Below are positions 17,721 through 27,427 of a stretch of 64,000 nt of DNA, one piece after another (the stretch's first letter is position 1; every line of letters starts with the position of its first letter). The translations under genes were made by a program, and so were the position numbers. Source of the stretch: an uncultured Chryseobacterium sp. (GTDB lineage Bacteria; Bacteroidota; Bacteroidia; Flavobacteriales; Weeksellaceae); the NCBI GenBank assembly GCA_913775525.1, contig CAJYLH010000022.1, positions 1 through 64,000 on the forward strand. The letters are read 5' to 3'. A model generated the notes under the pieces. It saw nothing but the letters and a program-made list of their open reading frames with translations. It was not told the origin of the DNA and ran no database searches.

Positions 17721-19874
17721 ATGCCAAAAAAAAGAAAATATATAAGTCAGAAAAATGACCATAAGCTCCAGGAGATCGGAAAGCTGATCCTCCGTTACAT
17801 GAATGAAAATTCAACAAAAGTCTATAATTACAAGCAGATTGCTGACGGAATCGATTATAAGAATCCAAGGCAGAGAGAGCTGGTCATCCAGGCACTTCAT
17901 AAACTGCAGGCGGCGGACAGGATCAAAGAATCCGAAAAAGGAAAATACATCGTTAACCTCAACATTAAAGGAACCTTGACCGGAACCATCGATTTTAACC
18001 AGTCGGGTAATGCCTATGTGAGTGTAGAAGGTATAGAAGATGATATTTTCATCCATTCCAAAAATGTAAAAGATGCGCTACAAGGTGATAAAGTTTTAAT
18101 TGTTACTTATACTTATAAAGGCAAAAAGCTGGAAGGCTCCGTCCTGGAAGTTCTGGAAAGGACCAGAACGGAATTCGTAGGGACCTTGCAGGTCGTTCCT
18201 CATAAGGACTTCGGGTTTGTAGTCTGCGACAAGAAAACGATCAATACCGATATATTCATTCCGAAGGGTAAATTCGGAGGAGCGGAAAACGGTGACAAGG
18301 TGATCGTAAAAATGACGGAATGGAAGCCGGGAGATAAAAATCCCGAAGGAGAAATCATCCAGGTTTTGGGAGCTCCGGGAGAGCACGAAACTGAAATTCA
18401 TTCCATCCTTGCCGAATACGGTCTTCCGTATACATTTCCTGAGGAAGTGGAGCGGGATGCTGATACAATAGACCGCAGCATCAATGATGAAGAAGTCGCC
18501 AAGCGCTGGGATATGCGCAATGTATGCACCTTCACCATAGACCCTAAAGATGCCAAAGATTTTGATGACGCCCTGTCCATCAGGAAACTGGATAACGGAT
18601 ACTGGGAAATCGGGGTTCACATTGCCGATGTATCGCATTATGTAGTTCCGGGAACATTACTGGATGACGAAGCATATCAGAGGGCAACCTCCGTATACCT
18701 CGTAGACCGTGTGGTCCCGATGCTTCCGGAAGTACTGAGTAATGATGTTTGTTCCCTGCGTCCCAATGAAGATAAATTTACCTTCTCGGCCGTATTTCAG
18801 CTGGATGACCATGCCAGAATCCAGAAACAGTGGTTTGGCAGGACGGTGATCCACTCAGACCGCAGGTTTACCTATGAGGAAGCCCAGGAAAGAATTGAAA
18901 CCAAGCAGGGAGATCTCCAGGAAGAAATCAATGTGCTGGACAGGTTGGCTAAAATCATGCGTGCAGAAAGGATCCGGCAGGGAGCCATTACTTTCGACCG
19001 CAGCGAAGTACGCTTTAATCTGGATGAAAATAACGAACCGATAGGTGTATACTTCAAGATCAGCAAGGATTCAAATCATCTGATTGAGGAATTCATGCTG
19101 TTGGCCAATAAAAAAGTATCCGAATTTATATCGCTGAATAAAAAAGGGGATATCTCACAGAATACCTTCATCTACAGGGTTCACGCGGATCCGGATCCGG
19201 CGAAGCTGGAAGCCCTGAGAGATTTTGTCTCTACTTTCGGATATAAAATGGATCTGGCGAATACGAAAAAAGTAGCCGAATCCCTGAACCGTTTACTGCA
19301 TGACGTAAAAGGAAAAGGGGAAGAAAATATGATTGAAACCCTGGCTATGCGCAGCATGAGCAAAGCAGTTTATTCTACGGAACCGATCGGACATTACGGA
19401 CTCGGATTCGATTATTACAGCCATTTTACTTCCCCGATCAGGCGTTATCCCGATCTGATCGCTCACAGGCTGCTTCAGCATTACCTGAACGGAGGCAAAT
19501 CCCCGGATAAGAATGCTCTGGAGGAACAGGCGAAACACTGTAGTTCCATGGAAAGGCTGGCTGCTGATGCAGAAAGGGATTCCATTAAATTTATGCAGGT
19601 GAAATTCATGGAAAAACACCTGGGAGAAACATTTACCGGCGTAATCTCCGGGGTGGCGGAATTCGGGTTCTGGGTGGAAATTCCTGAGAATGGTGCAGAA
19701 GGGCTGATCAAACTCAGAGATCTTGTGGATGATTCCTATACCTATGATGCCAAAACCCACGCGGTGTACGGCAACAGGCACGGAAAAAGGTACCAGCTGG
19801 GAGATCAGGTGCAGATCAAAGTGGTAAAAGCTAACCTGATACAGAAACAGCTGGATTTCAAGATTGTTGACTGA
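17721..19874 (+). CDS. rnr: Ribonuclease R
   Basis: RNase R is a processive 3'-5' exoribonuclease that can degrade structured RNA. The 717-residue protein has a basic N-terminus with a winged-helix segment (about 15-75), cold-shock domains (about 80-230), and the RNB catalytic domain starting near 260. The RNB acidic cluster is visible ('TIDPKDAKDFDDALSI', around 272-287). A C-terminal S1 domain ('GVISGVAEFGFWVEIPENG') and a short basic end follow. It has the full length expected for the family and a terminator 100 bases downstream. Confidence 0.94.
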   Translation: MPKKRKYISQKNDHKLQEIGKLILRYMNENSTKVYNYKQIADGIDYKNPRQRELVIQALHKLQAADRIKESEKGKYIVNLNIKGTLTGTIDFNQSGNAYVSVEGIEDDIFIHSKNVKDALQGDKVLIVTYTYKGKKLEGSVLEVLERTRTEFVGTLQVVPHKDFGFVVCDKKTINTDIFIPKGKFGGAENGDKVIVKMTEWKPGDKNPEGEIIQVLGAPGEHETEIHSILAEYGLPYTFPEEVERDADTIDRSINDEEVAKRWDMRNVCTFTIDPKDAKDFDDALSIRKLDNGYWEIGVHIADVSHYVVPGTLLDDEAYQRATSVYLVDRVVPMLPEVLSNDVCSLRPNEDKFTFSAVFQLDDHARIQKQWFGRTVIHSDRRFTYEEAQERIETKQGDLQEEINVLDRLAKIMRAERIRQGAITFDRSEVRFNLDENNEPIGVYFKISKDSNHLIEEFMLLANKKVSEFISLNKKGDISQNTFIYRVHADPDPAKLEALRDFVSTFGYKMDLANTKKVAESLNRLLHDVKGKGEENMIETLAMRSMSKAVYSTEPIGHYGLGFDYYSHFTSPIRRYPDLIAHRLLQHYLNGGKSPDKNALEEQAKHCSSMERLAADAERDSIKFMQVKFMEKHLGETFTGVISGVAEFGFWVEIPENGAEGLIKLRDLVDDSYTYDAKTHAVYGNRHGKRYQLGDQVQIKVVKANLIQKQLDFKIVD

Positions 19875-19976
19875 GTATATCGAGAAGGTTAAATACACCT
19901 ATCCTTTTTAAAACAACAGAATTTCAATAAGTTCTGATCAGCGCTGAAAGAGTGAAATCAATAATCAAAAATTTAA

Positions 19977-20004
19977 AAGATCACAATTTGTGGTCTTTTT
20001 TCTT
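19977..20004 (+). terminator. Intrinsic terminator downstream of rnr
   Basis: AAGATCACA pairs with TGTGGTCTT (9 bp, one G-T pair) around an ATT loop and runs into TTTTTTC. Confidence 0.75.
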
Positions 20005-20084
20005 TTGTTTTAATTCAAACTCAAAGAGAGTTTTAATTCAAATAAAAATATAATCTTTAAATTTGGCTTTGAAACAAATTAGAA

Positions 20085-20807
20085 ATGTTTGAATTAATAA
20101 TTTCTGCCGTTATACTGGGGTTCATGCTGAGCCTGGTTTTTATAGGACCTATTTTTTTCCTGTTGATTGAAACCAGCTTTTCCCGGGGCCCGAAACATGC
20201 CTTAGCATTGGATATCGGAGTCATTTCAGCGGACCTGTTATGTATTGTTGCAGCCTATTATGCGAGTGCAGACATTGTAACGCTGATTGACAAGCATCCG
20301 GGGTTCTACCGGATCACCTCCATACTCATCTTTGCCTATGGAATTGTGATGATGGTCACCAAAACCAAAATGCACATGCACGGCGAAGAGAAATTCATCA
20401 GTCAGAATTACGTCAAGACATTTGCCAACGGATTTTTCTTCAACCTCCTGAATGTCGGCGTTATTCTTTTCTGGCTGGTAACAGTGATTTCGGTAAGAAA
20501 TCAGTATCCGGATACGGGCAATTTTATTTTATACATCGGCATCGTTATTGCCACCTATCTGGGCATAGACCTTGCTAAGATATTTCTTGCCAAACAGTTC
20601 CATGATAAGCTGACCCAGAAACTGGCCAACCAGATCAGGCGAATTGTAGGCGGAATTTTAATTGTCTTCAGCTTCTTTATCTTCTTACAGAGCTTTAAAA
20701 AATTCAACCAGTTTGACAGGCGCCTGGAAGAAGCTGAAAAGACCGAAGTAAAATACCAAAAACACCATGAGCAAAATAATACTTCCGGAACCGCTAAAAA
20801 GCGGTGA
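20085..20807 (+). CDS. LysE/RhtB-family membrane exporter
   Basis: The 240-residue protein has about six hydrophobic segments and a charged C-terminal tail. The N-terminus 'GFMLSLVFIGPIFFLLIETSFSRGPKHALALDIG' (here about residues 12-45) is the signature region of the LysE type: a GP pair followed by a re-entrant 'RG' and a small-residue helix. Family members export amino acids or related small molecules; the substrate here is not known. A TAAATTTG -7 box lies at 20058-20065. The next gene starts 41 bases before its stop, so translation is probably coupled. Confidence 0.82.
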   Translation: MFELIISAVILGFMLSLVFIGPIFFLLIETSFSRGPKHALALDIGVISADLLCIVAAYYASADIVTLIDKHPGFYRITSILIFAYGIVMMVTKTKMHMHGEEKFISQNYVKTFANGFFFNLLNVGVILFWLVTVISVRNQYPDTGNFILYIGIVIATYLGIDLAKIFLAKQFHDKLTQKLANQIRRIVGGILIVFSFFIFLQSFKKFNQFDRRLEEAEKTEVKYQKHHEQNNTSGTAKKR

Positions 20808-21702
20808 TGCTATTGCTATCATTTCCCCTGCGGGCTCTGTAGATCCTGTTCAGCTGGAGCAGGGATTACAGATGATCCGTAACCGAGGCTACGAACCTGT
20901 TTTAGGAGAACACGTATACAGCCGTTTTTCAAACGGATATTCCTATGCCGGAACCGAAAAGGAAAGGCTGAAAGACCTCAACAATGCCCTCAATGACCCT
21001 GAGATAAAAGCGGTCTGGGCCTCCAGAGGCGGATACGGATGCCAGCACCTGCTCCGGAAGCTTAAAACCAAATCATTTAAAAACCATCCGAAATGGTACA
21101 TCGGGTATTCAGATAATACGGTAATTCAGAGTTACCTGATGAAGAAGGGGTATGCTTCTGTACACGGACAGACGGTAAAAACATCCAGCTTCGGAGTAAC
21201 GGAAGAAAGCTATGAAAGGATCTTCGGCATCCTTGCGGGGAACCCTCCGGGCTACACCCTGCTTCCCCACTCCCTGAACCGGGCCGGAGAAGCTGAAGGA
21301 ACGCTGGTAGGAGGAAACCTTGCTCTGGTATATGCCCTTCTCGGCACCAAATATTCCTTCGATTTCAAAGACCACGTCCTTTTTATCGAAGATATAGGAG
21401 AAAATTTCTATGCCCTGGACCGTATGATCATGAGCCTGGAACTCGCCGGTGTTTTTAAAAAGATCAAAGGACTGATCATCGGCGGAATGACCAATATGGG
21501 AGAGGAAAAAGACAATGCAGAGTACAATGAAAGCTTTGACGGACTGGCCTACCGGATCATTTCAGAAAAGATTTCAGGATATAAGTTTCCGGTTGCTTTT
21601 GGCTTCCCAAACGGGCATATCCGCGATAACAGGCCGTTGATTATAGGAGGGCACCTTTCCTTAAAGGTGGGAGAAACTGTTTCATTACATTTTAGGGACT
21701 GA
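20767..21702 (+). CDS. LD-carboxypeptidase (peptidase S66, LdcA-like)
   Basis: S66 enzymes remove the terminal D-Ala from tetrapeptide muropeptides during peptidoglycan recycling. The 311-residue protein has the nucleophile Ser115 in GYSDNT, Glu209 in 'LFIEDIGE' and His285 in 'FPNGHIRDN'. These fit the Ser-Glu-His triad of the family, with Ser and His at the numbers known for P. aeruginosa LdcA. No signal peptide is visible, so it is cytosolic. It overlaps the LysE gene by 41 bases and the DoxX-like gene by one (TGATG). Confidence 0.9.
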   Translation: MSKIILPEPLKSGDAIAIISPAGSVDPVQLEQGLQMIRNRGYEPVLGEHVYSRFSNGYSYAGTEKERLKDLNNALNDPEIKAVWASRGGYGCQHLLRKLKTKSFKNHPKWYIGYSDNTVIQSYLMKKGYASVHGQTVKTSSFGVTEESYERIFGILAGNPPGYTLLPHSLNRAGEAEGTLVGGNLALVYALLGTKYSFDFKDHVLFIEDIGENFYALDRMIMSLELAGVFKKIKGLIIGGMTNMGEEKDNAEYNESFDGLAYRIISEKISGYKFPVAFGFPNGHIRDNRPLIIGGHLSLKVGETVSLHFRD

Positions 21703-22052
21703 TGCTGTATTCAAAATTCATATTGGCATTTTTACTGATGGCTGCCGGAATCATACATTTTGTGAAACCGCAGATCTTTCTGAAGATTATGCCCGGTTAC
21801 ATTCCTTTTCACCTGCCCATGGTGTATATCAGCGGAATCGCTGAAATTGTATGCGGAATACTTCTTATGTTCCCTGCTACCCAGAAAATCGGTGCCTATC
21901 TCTGTATCGCTTTGTTCATAGCCGTGTTTCCTGCCAATATCGAAATGGCAAGAAAGTTTTACCTGATCCATCATAAATATTTTTGGCTGACTGTACTAAG
22001 GCTTCCCCTGCAGATTGTCCTGATCTGGTGGGCCTGGCAGTTCCGGAAATAA
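21702..22052 (+). CDS. DoxX-like small membrane protein
   Basis: A 116-residue protein with four hydrophobic segments, including 'FILAFLLMAAGIIHFVKP' and 'YISGIAEIVCGILLMFP'. These match the DoxX/MauE-like membrane fold found in many Bacteroidetes. The biochemical role is not established. It is translationally coupled to the LD-carboxypeptidase by a TGATG overlap and is the last gene of that operon. Confidence 0.75.
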   Translation: MLYSKFILAFLLMAAGIIHFVKPQIFLKIMPGYIPFHLPMVYISGIAEIVCGILLMFPATQKIGAYLCIALFIAVFPANIEMARKFYLIHHKYFWLTVLRLPLQIVLIWWAWQFRK

Positions 22053-22175
22053 AAGAAGAATGAGGACCAGCGTTACCATCCTGTACTTGTCAGGAGAAGG
22101 CTGATCATAGAATTAACAACGTAAAATAAAACTCTCAAACTCAGGAACCCTCCTGCCCTAAAACTCAAAAAATCG

Positions 22176-22547
22176 ATGGCAACGCACAATGATTTCGGTA
22201 AAAAAGCAGAAGATATGGCTGTTGAGCATCTTCTCAGAAGCGGATATAAGATCCTGTCACGGAACTTTCGTTTCCAGAAAGCCGAAATCGACATCATTGC
22301 TGAAAAAGAGGACCTGATTATTATTGTGGAGGTCAAAGCACGCTCTACAGATGCTTTTATGCTGCCCCAGGAAGCGGTTAAAAAATCAAAAATAAGACTG
22401 ATTGTTGCTGCGGCGGACCATTATCTTGAAGAATACAACAGGAATGAGGAAGTCAGGTTTGATATTATTACCGTGCTTCCCGATGAGGAGAGGAATTTGG
22501 TCATCGAACATATTATCCATGCCTTCGATGCATTTGATGCGAATTAA
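22176..22547 (+). CDS. YraN/UPF0102 family endonuclease-like protein
   Basis: The 123-residue protein has the UPF0102 pattern: 'GKKAEDMAVEHLLRSGY' at the N-terminus, then the restriction-endonuclease-like core 'AEIDIIAEKEDLIIIVEVKAR' (about residues 37-57) with the D...E-x-K arrangement. YraN proteins are predicted Holliday-junction-resolvase-like nucleases, but the function is not proven. It lies 123 bases after the DoxX-like gene on the same strand. Confidence 0.87.
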   Translation: MATHNDFGKKAEDMAVEHLLRSGYKILSRNFRFQKAEIDIIAEKEDLIIIVEVKARSTDAFMLPQEAVKKSKIRLIVAAADHYLEEYNRNEEVRFDIITVLPDEERNLVIEHIIHAFDAFDAN

Positions 22548-22591
22548 GAACACGGTTCAGCAATGCACCGGTTTAACAGAATAACAATAAA

Positions 22592-22625
22592 GAATGTACA
22601 GATCATAATGGTGCATTCGTTTTAA
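22592..22625 (+). terminator. Probable terminator after the UPF0102 gene
   Basis: GAATGTAC (22592-22599) pairs with GTGCATTC (22611-22618), one G-T pair, followed by GTTTT. It would end transcription just before the SDR gene. Confidence 0.45.
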
Positions 22626-22638
22626 AAATATAAAATTT

Positions 22639-23388
22639 ATGAAAACGATATTGGTGACCGGAGCCACATCCGGAATCGGAAAAGCCACGGCAGAGCTGCT
22701 TGCTGGGCAGGGAAACAGAATCATCATCTGCGGAAGAAGGACTGCTGTACTGGAAGAGGAACAAAAACGACTGTCTGCTTTTACGGAGGTCCTGACACTC
22801 GCGTTTGATGTAAGGAACCTTGAAGAGGTTGAGCAGGCATTCGGCACGCTTCCTGAAGAATGGAGAACCATTGATGTACTGATCAACAATGCCGGTAATG
22901 CCCATGGGCTTGATCCGCTGTCGGCCGGGAAAACCGATGACTGGGATTCAATGATCGACGGTAATGTAAAGGGTCTCCTGTACGTTTCAAAAATGGTCAT
23001 ACCGGGAATGAAAGAGCGGAATTCCGGGCATATTGTCAACATCAGTTCAGTAGCTGCCAGGCAGACGTATGCTAACGGTGTCGTATATTGTGCTACGAAG
23101 AAAGCTGTGGATGTTATTTCCGAAGGAATGAGGCTGGAACTGACCGAATTCGGAATCAGGGTGACCAATATCCAGCCAGGCGCTGTGGAAACCGATTTTT
23201 CACTGGTACGATTCAAAGGTGACCAGGAACGCGCAGCCACCGTATATGCAGGCTATGAAGCCCTGAAAGCTGAAGATATTGCTGATTCTATTGCTTACTG
23301 TGTCAATGCGCCGAAGCACGTCTGCATCTCTGATATGACCATCTACCCTTCTGCACAGGCAGAACCAAGGACCATTTACAGAAAGTAA
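22639..23388 (+). CDS. SDR-family NAD(P)-dependent oxidoreductase (YdfG-like)
   Basis: The 249-residue classical SDR has GATSGIGKATAEL at about 8-20, NNAGNAHG at about 87-94, and the catalytic Ser in 'VNISSVAARQ' and Tyr-x3-Lys in 'YCATKKAVD'. The 'ADDWDxMIDxNVKG' type of pattern ('TDDWDSMIDGNVKGLL') and 'QPGAVETDFS' resemble YdfG, an NADP-dependent 3-hydroxy acid/serine dehydrogenase. The exact substrate is not certain. It is a stand-alone gene between yraN and tsaB. Confidence 0.85.
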   Translation: MKTILVTGATSGIGKATAELLAGQGNRIIICGRRTAVLEEEQKRLSAFTEVLTLAFDVRNLEEVEQAFGTLPEEWRTIDVLINNAGNAHGLDPLSAGKTDDWDSMIDGNVKGLLYVSKMVIPGMKERNSGHIVNISSVAARQTYANGVVYCATKKAVDVISEGMRLELTEFGIRVTNIQPGAVETDFSLVRFKGDQERAATVYAGYEALKAEDIADSIAYCVNAPKHVCISDMTIYPSAQAEPRTIYRK

Positions 23389-23437
23389 TTTCAGAATAAT
23401 GGCTTACCTTTGCCTTTGCTAAACGGTTACAATTAAA

Positions 23438-24124
23438 ATGAAAATATTATACCTTGAAACCTCTTCCAGAAACTGCTCGGTAGCGGTATCTGATGATGAA
23501 AAGCTGCTGTGCCTCTGCGAAGAAGTTTCAGAAAACTACAAACAGTCAGAGAGCCTGCATACTTTCGTGGAATGGGCATTGGAAGGAGCCGGATTATCAT
23601 TGAAAGAAATTGAGGCGGTATCTTTAGGCAAAGGCCCTGGATCATACACCGGACTAAGGATCGGGGCTTCTTCAGCCAAAGGGTTCTGCTATGGCCTCAA
23701 AGTTCCTCTTATTGCCGTGAATTCCATGGAAAGCATGATAGAGCCTTTTATAGGGCAGAACTTTGATTACATCATATCTTTGGTCGATGCCAGGAGAATG
23801 GAAGTATATACGGCAGTATATGAAGGTATAACAGGCAATGAGGTTTCTGTTACCGAAGCCAAAATACTCGATGAACAGTCATTCATTGAATTCAAAGATA
23901 AAAAAGTCATCTTTGTGGGCGACGGAGCCAGGAAAGCGAAAGAAGTGCTACAGCTTCCGGATGCGGTGTTCAATGATACCGTTTACCCTTCTGCACAATA
24001 CCTGATCCGCAAAACGCTACAGAAAGCCGGAAACAAGGAATTTGAGGATATCGCCTATTTTGAACCTTTCTACCTGAAAGATTTCCATGGTGTAAAGAAA
24101 AAAAGGCCGTCCGATGAGAATTGA
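23438..24124 (+). CDS. tsaB: tRNA threonylcarbamoyladenosine biosynthesis protein TsaB
   Basis: TsaB is the non-catalytic partner that holds TsaD and TsaE together for t6A37 synthesis. The 228-residue protein begins 'MKILYLETSSRNCSVAV' and has the family signature GKGPGSYTGLRIG near 65-77. The C-terminal half is shorter and less conserved, as usual. A TACCTTTG -7-like box lies at 23405-23412. The gene is convergent with porW across a shared terminator. Confidence 0.92.
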   Translation: MKILYLETSSRNCSVAVSDDEKLLCLCEEVSENYKQSESLHTFVEWALEGAGLSLKEIEAVSLGKGPGSYTGLRIGASSAKGFCYGLKVPLIAVNSMESMIEPFIGQNFDYIISLVDARRMEVYTAVYEGITGNEVSVTEAKILDEQSFIEFKDKKVIFVGDGARKAKEVLQLPDAVFNDTVYPSAQYLIRKTLQKAGNKEFEDIAYFEPFYLKDFHGVKKKRPSDEN

Positions 24125-24138
24125 AATATAAAAAAAAT

Positions 24139-24172
24139 AAAAGCGAAGATGATTAGTCTTCGCTTTTATTTT
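24139..24172. terminator. Bidirectional terminator between tsaB and porW/sprE
   Basis: AAAAGCGAAGA pairs perfectly with TCTTCGCTTTT (11 bp) around a 7-nt loop, with A/T tracts on both sides. It touches the porW stop. Confidence 0.85.
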
Positions 24173-26783
24173 ATTGTGGTTTTGCAGGCATGTTACCGGA
24201 ATTATTCTGCATCCGCATCTGCTGCATAGTGGAGTTCGTATTGTTGCCGGGTTTTTTCGGCTGGTTGCTGTTGTTATTCGGCTGCCCCGGCGGCCCGTTT
24301 AAAACAGCATTCACATTCTGGGCTGTCCCCTGCTGGTTAGCTGCTCTGTTTGCCTGCTGGTTCTGAGGCATTGGATTTCCCCTGTTGTCTGTAGGCTGGA
24401 AGCTGAGGTCGCTTTTCAGGTAGTTGAGCATTTCTTTTGCTTTTAACCCTTCCGGCGTTTTGGAATAATTCAGGGCAATCTGTTCCAGCTGAAGGATCAT
24501 GACCTCCTTCCCGCTTGATTTTCCGGCGTTGAAAGCATTCAGCAAATACAGCTTCGGAACCATGGCATCCTTAGGATATTTCTGGATCATCTGGTCCAGC
24601 ACATCCCTGCTTTCGGCAAATTTTTCAGATTCAAATAAGGCATAGGCCCGTTTGTATTCGTTTTCCACCTCCGGAGACGACTTTACAAATGTACTGTTTT
24701 TAGGATTTCTCGCAAATTCAGCATAGGATGTATAGGGGTAATCTTTCAGGAGAATCTGTTTGGCCCTTTCAGCAGCCTGCGGATTCTTAAGGTAGTTCAT
24801 GGCAAAGATTTCATATAAAGCCTGCAGCATAACCTTTTCTTCAGGTTTCACATCCACCAGGTCATAGAGCGTTTTGGTGGCCAGCGGCGTATTCGTGAAA
24901 TAATTCTGATACATAATCCCAAGTCCCAGGGAAGCTGTGTCACGGTCTTTTTTCAGGCCGTCCAGCTTGCTGGCGTCTGTAGGCACCTGCTCGATATAAT
25001 AGGCCGGCTCATAACGCCTCGGATTCGGTGCGGCAGCTACGCCCAGGGCCTCGCTCTTCATATCCTCAATGGTGGTCATTTTCTTGGAGTACCTCCAGTT
25101 ATCGACCAGCGCGCGCTCTCCCCACACCTGTTTGAATGAAGAAGATCCTTTGCTCACCGTACCGGTATTAGAGAAATAGAACCCCCTGGAAGCCACTCCG
25201 AAATCCTCAAAAGAATTGGAGCTGTTGGCAAAGACAGAATTGGCACTGTAATCTCCTGTATCAAAGCCTTTATTTCGTTCTGCACGCCTTCTTTCCAGTT
25301 CCTCTTTTTCCTCTTTAGCCTTGAGCTTGGCAATGTATTTTGAAAAGAAATCTGTTTTCTGGGCATCGCTCATCTTGGCTAAAGCCAGGATACTGTCGTT
25401 TTTCTTGATCAGGTAATAGTTTTTGGAAATTTTTTTGATGTACGCGGCCTGATCCTGGAGCAGGATCTTGGAAGGCTCATAAGTCATCACTACCAGAGCA
25501 GAATCATAATAGCTTCCGGCCCCGATATAATCATTCTTATCCAGGTAGTTCTTCCCTATTTCATAATACGCCAGTCCGCGTACCTGAGGGTCTGAAACCT
25601 TCTCTTTCAGGGATTGCCTGAAAAACTGCTGGGCCTCATCTTTTTTACCGGCTTTATTAGCCATTAATCCCAGTGCGTAATAAAACTCGTTTTTCCGGGA
25701 AGAATAAGTTCCTTTGCTGCTGATGTTTTCAAGATAAGCCCTCGCTCCGTTATAATCCCCTGTCCCATTGAATGTTTTCGCGATTTCGATCTGTGATTTC
25801 ACCTCAAATTCAAAATCGTTGGCATATTTATATGCCGCAAGGAAACTTTCTCTTGCCTTATCGTTTTGGTTGAGGTTTTCAAGCACCTGCCCTCTCAGGA
25901 ATGCAATCCGGCTTTTTAGCTTCCTGTCGGTATTCAGGTCAAAGGCACGGTCGAGCTCCTTTACGGCTTCCTGTTTTTTGCCTGCATCCAGCAGTGATTC
26001 CGAATAGTAAATACTCAGCAGTTTGTCCTGGGATTTATCTACGCCTTCCGCCCTGGTCTTTTCGAAAATTTCCTGCGCCCGGTGGTAATCCTTCATTTCA
26101 TTGTAAGCTACTCCCTGGTAGATTTTGGCCAGCGGGACCCTTTTATCATCCTTCATATGGGTAAATACATAATTCAGGGCGTCCAGTGCTTCCAACGGTT
26201 TATTCTGGTAAATCCTGGACTGTACCAGGATCATGTAGGCATCAAAAATCTGTTTGTTTTTTTCTTCTCCGTTTTTGATAACCGAATATTTATTGATCGC
26301 CTTTAAGGCTTTCGCTTCTGCAATCTGTAGGGTGGATGCCCCTTTCTTTTCCGGTTGATTGGGATCCTCCGAAATGGAATTTCCCGCAGTTATCCCGCCA
26401 GGTGCTCCCGGACCGCCTGGCATACCCTGCGGCATCTGCGGTGGCATTCCAGGGGCTCCCCTGCCATTGTTTCCGGCTGGCTGACGGTTCACTTCCGCCA
26501 TCTTCATGGAATTTTCGGCAAAAGCAGCCGACTGGCCCAGGTCACTGCCCAGAGGCTGGTCTTCGTAGGTAAGGATGGGGATGTATGGTGCGTAGAAATT
26601 GTCCTTATGGTTCTTATCCCGGCTTTCAAACTCACTGTTCAATGCATCCTTTGCATTGAACAGTGTATTATAATATGTGGAAAATCCTTTCATGAATTTG
26701 GATCGCTGTTCCGGCCGTTTGGTTTTTGTGGCACAGGAAGCGACCAGGCAAAATGCTAAAAGGAAGAATATATTCTTTTTCAT
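24171..26783 (-). CDS. porW: Type IX secretion/gliding TPR lipoprotein PorW/SprE
   Basis: This 870-residue protein starts with a lipoprotein signal peptide (LVASC, Cys about 17). Next comes a conserved N-terminal segment ('FSTYYNTLFNAKDAL'), a Gly/Pro/Met-rich insert, and then a long array of tetratricopeptide-type helices. The C-terminus is rich in Asn, Gln and Pro. Length and order match SprE/PorW, a periplasmic-facing lipoprotein needed for type IX secretion and gliding. It is monocistronic. I infer a functional type IX system elsewhere in the genome, since no other component is in the window. Confidence 0.85.
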   Translation of the reverse strand: MKKNIFFLLAFCLVASCATKTKRPEQRSKFMKGFSTYYNTLFNAKDALNSEFESRDKNHKDNFYAPYIPILTYEDQPLGSDLGQSAAFAENSMKMAEVNRQPAGNNGRGAPGMPPQMPQGMPGGPGAPGGITAGNSISEDPNQPEKKGASTLQIAEAKALKAINKYSVIKNGEEKNKQIFDAYMILVQSRIYQNKPLEALDALNYVFTHMKDDKRVPLAKIYQGVAYNEMKDYHRAQEIFEKTRAEGVDKSQDKLLSIYYSESLLDAGKKQEAVKELDRAFDLNTDRKLKSRIAFLRGQVLENLNQNDKARESFLAAYKYANDFEFEVKSQIEIAKTFNGTGDYNGARAYLENISSKGTYSSRKNEFYYALGLMANKAGKKDEAQQFFRQSLKEKVSDPQVRGLAYYEIGKNYLDKNDYIGAGSYYDSALVVMTYEPSKILLQDQAAYIKKISKNYYLIKKNDSILALAKMSDAQKTDFFSKYIAKLKAKEEKEELERRRAERNKGFDTGDYSANSVFANSSNSFEDFGVASRGFYFSNTGTVSKGSSSFKQVWGERALVDNWRYSKKMTTIEDMKSEALGVAAAPNPRRYEPAYYIEQVPTDASKLDGLKKDRDTASLGLGIMYQNYFTNTPLATKTLYDLVDVKPEEKVMLQALYEIFAMNYLKNPQAAERAKQILLKDYPYTSYAEFARNPKNSTFVKSSPEVENEYKRAYALFESEKFAESRDVLDQMIQKYPKDAMVPKLYLLNAFNAGKSSGKEVMILQLEQIALNYSKTPEGLKAKEMLNYLKSDLSFQPTDNRGNPMPQNQQANRAANQQGTAQNVNAVLNGPPGQPNNNSNQPKKPGNNTNSTMQQMRMQNNSGNMPAKPQ

Positions 26784-26868
26784 TATTCAATATAACTCAC
26801 TAATCTGCTTTTTATTATAAGCAGGCTGATAATTTTGTAAAAATAATAAAATTTATGTTGGGAAATGA

Positions 26869-27423
26869 TTATATTTCTTTGAGGATTTTGTAAACCAGAT
26901 GGGTGGGCAGCCCCATGATGGTGTAGAAGCTTCCCGTCATCTTTCTGATTTTGGCCATACCCAGCCATTCCTGTATGCCGTAGCTTCCTGCTTTGTCAAA
27001 AGGCCTGTACGTGGTGATATAATAGTCTGCTTCTTCCCCGGTAATGCTATCAAATTCAACTTCAGCAGCATCTGTCATGGTGATGGATTTTTCAGCTGTT
27101 TTTACCGTAATGCCGGTATATACAATATGGCTCCTCCCCGACAGCTGACTGATCATAGCCCTGGCCTCCATTTCATCAGCAGGTTTTCCCAGTATGGTAT
27201 TATCAATTGCTACTACTGTATCTGCGGTAAGGAGCACTTCATCGCCGGTAAGGTCCCTGAAAGTATCTGCCTTCAGCTGGGACAGGTAAGCGGCTGCCTG
27301 TTCTATGGCTGTTCCTTCCGGGAGAATTTCATCACAGTTGATGGACACCACTTCAAAATCAAAGCCTAATCCTGAAAGCAGTTCCTTCCTTCTCGGCGAC
27401 TGCGAGGCTAAAAGTAATTTCAT
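26869..27423 (-). CDS. maf: Maf-family nucleotide pyrophosphatase
   Basis: Maf proteins hydrolyse non-canonical or modified nucleoside triphosphates (house-cleaning) and can affect septum formation. The chosen start gives MKLLLASQSPRRKEL, the canonical first strand and loop; a start 10 codons upstream would overlap the KdsC stop and adds nothing conserved. 'TADTVVAIDNTILGKP' in the middle and 'GSYGIQEWLG' near the end match the family. It lies 4 bases after the KdsC-like gene, the third gene of a tight operon. Confidence 0.9.
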   Translation of the reverse strand: MKLLLASQSPRRKELLSGLGFDFEVVSINCDEILPEGTAIEQAAAYLSQLKADTFRDLTGDEVLLTADTVVAIDNTILGKPADEMEARAMISQLSGRSHIVYTGITVKTAEKSITMTDAAEVEFDSITGEEADYYITTYRPFDKAGSYGIQEWLGMAKIRKMTGSFYTIMGLPTHLVYKILKEI

Positions 27424-27427
27424 AGCT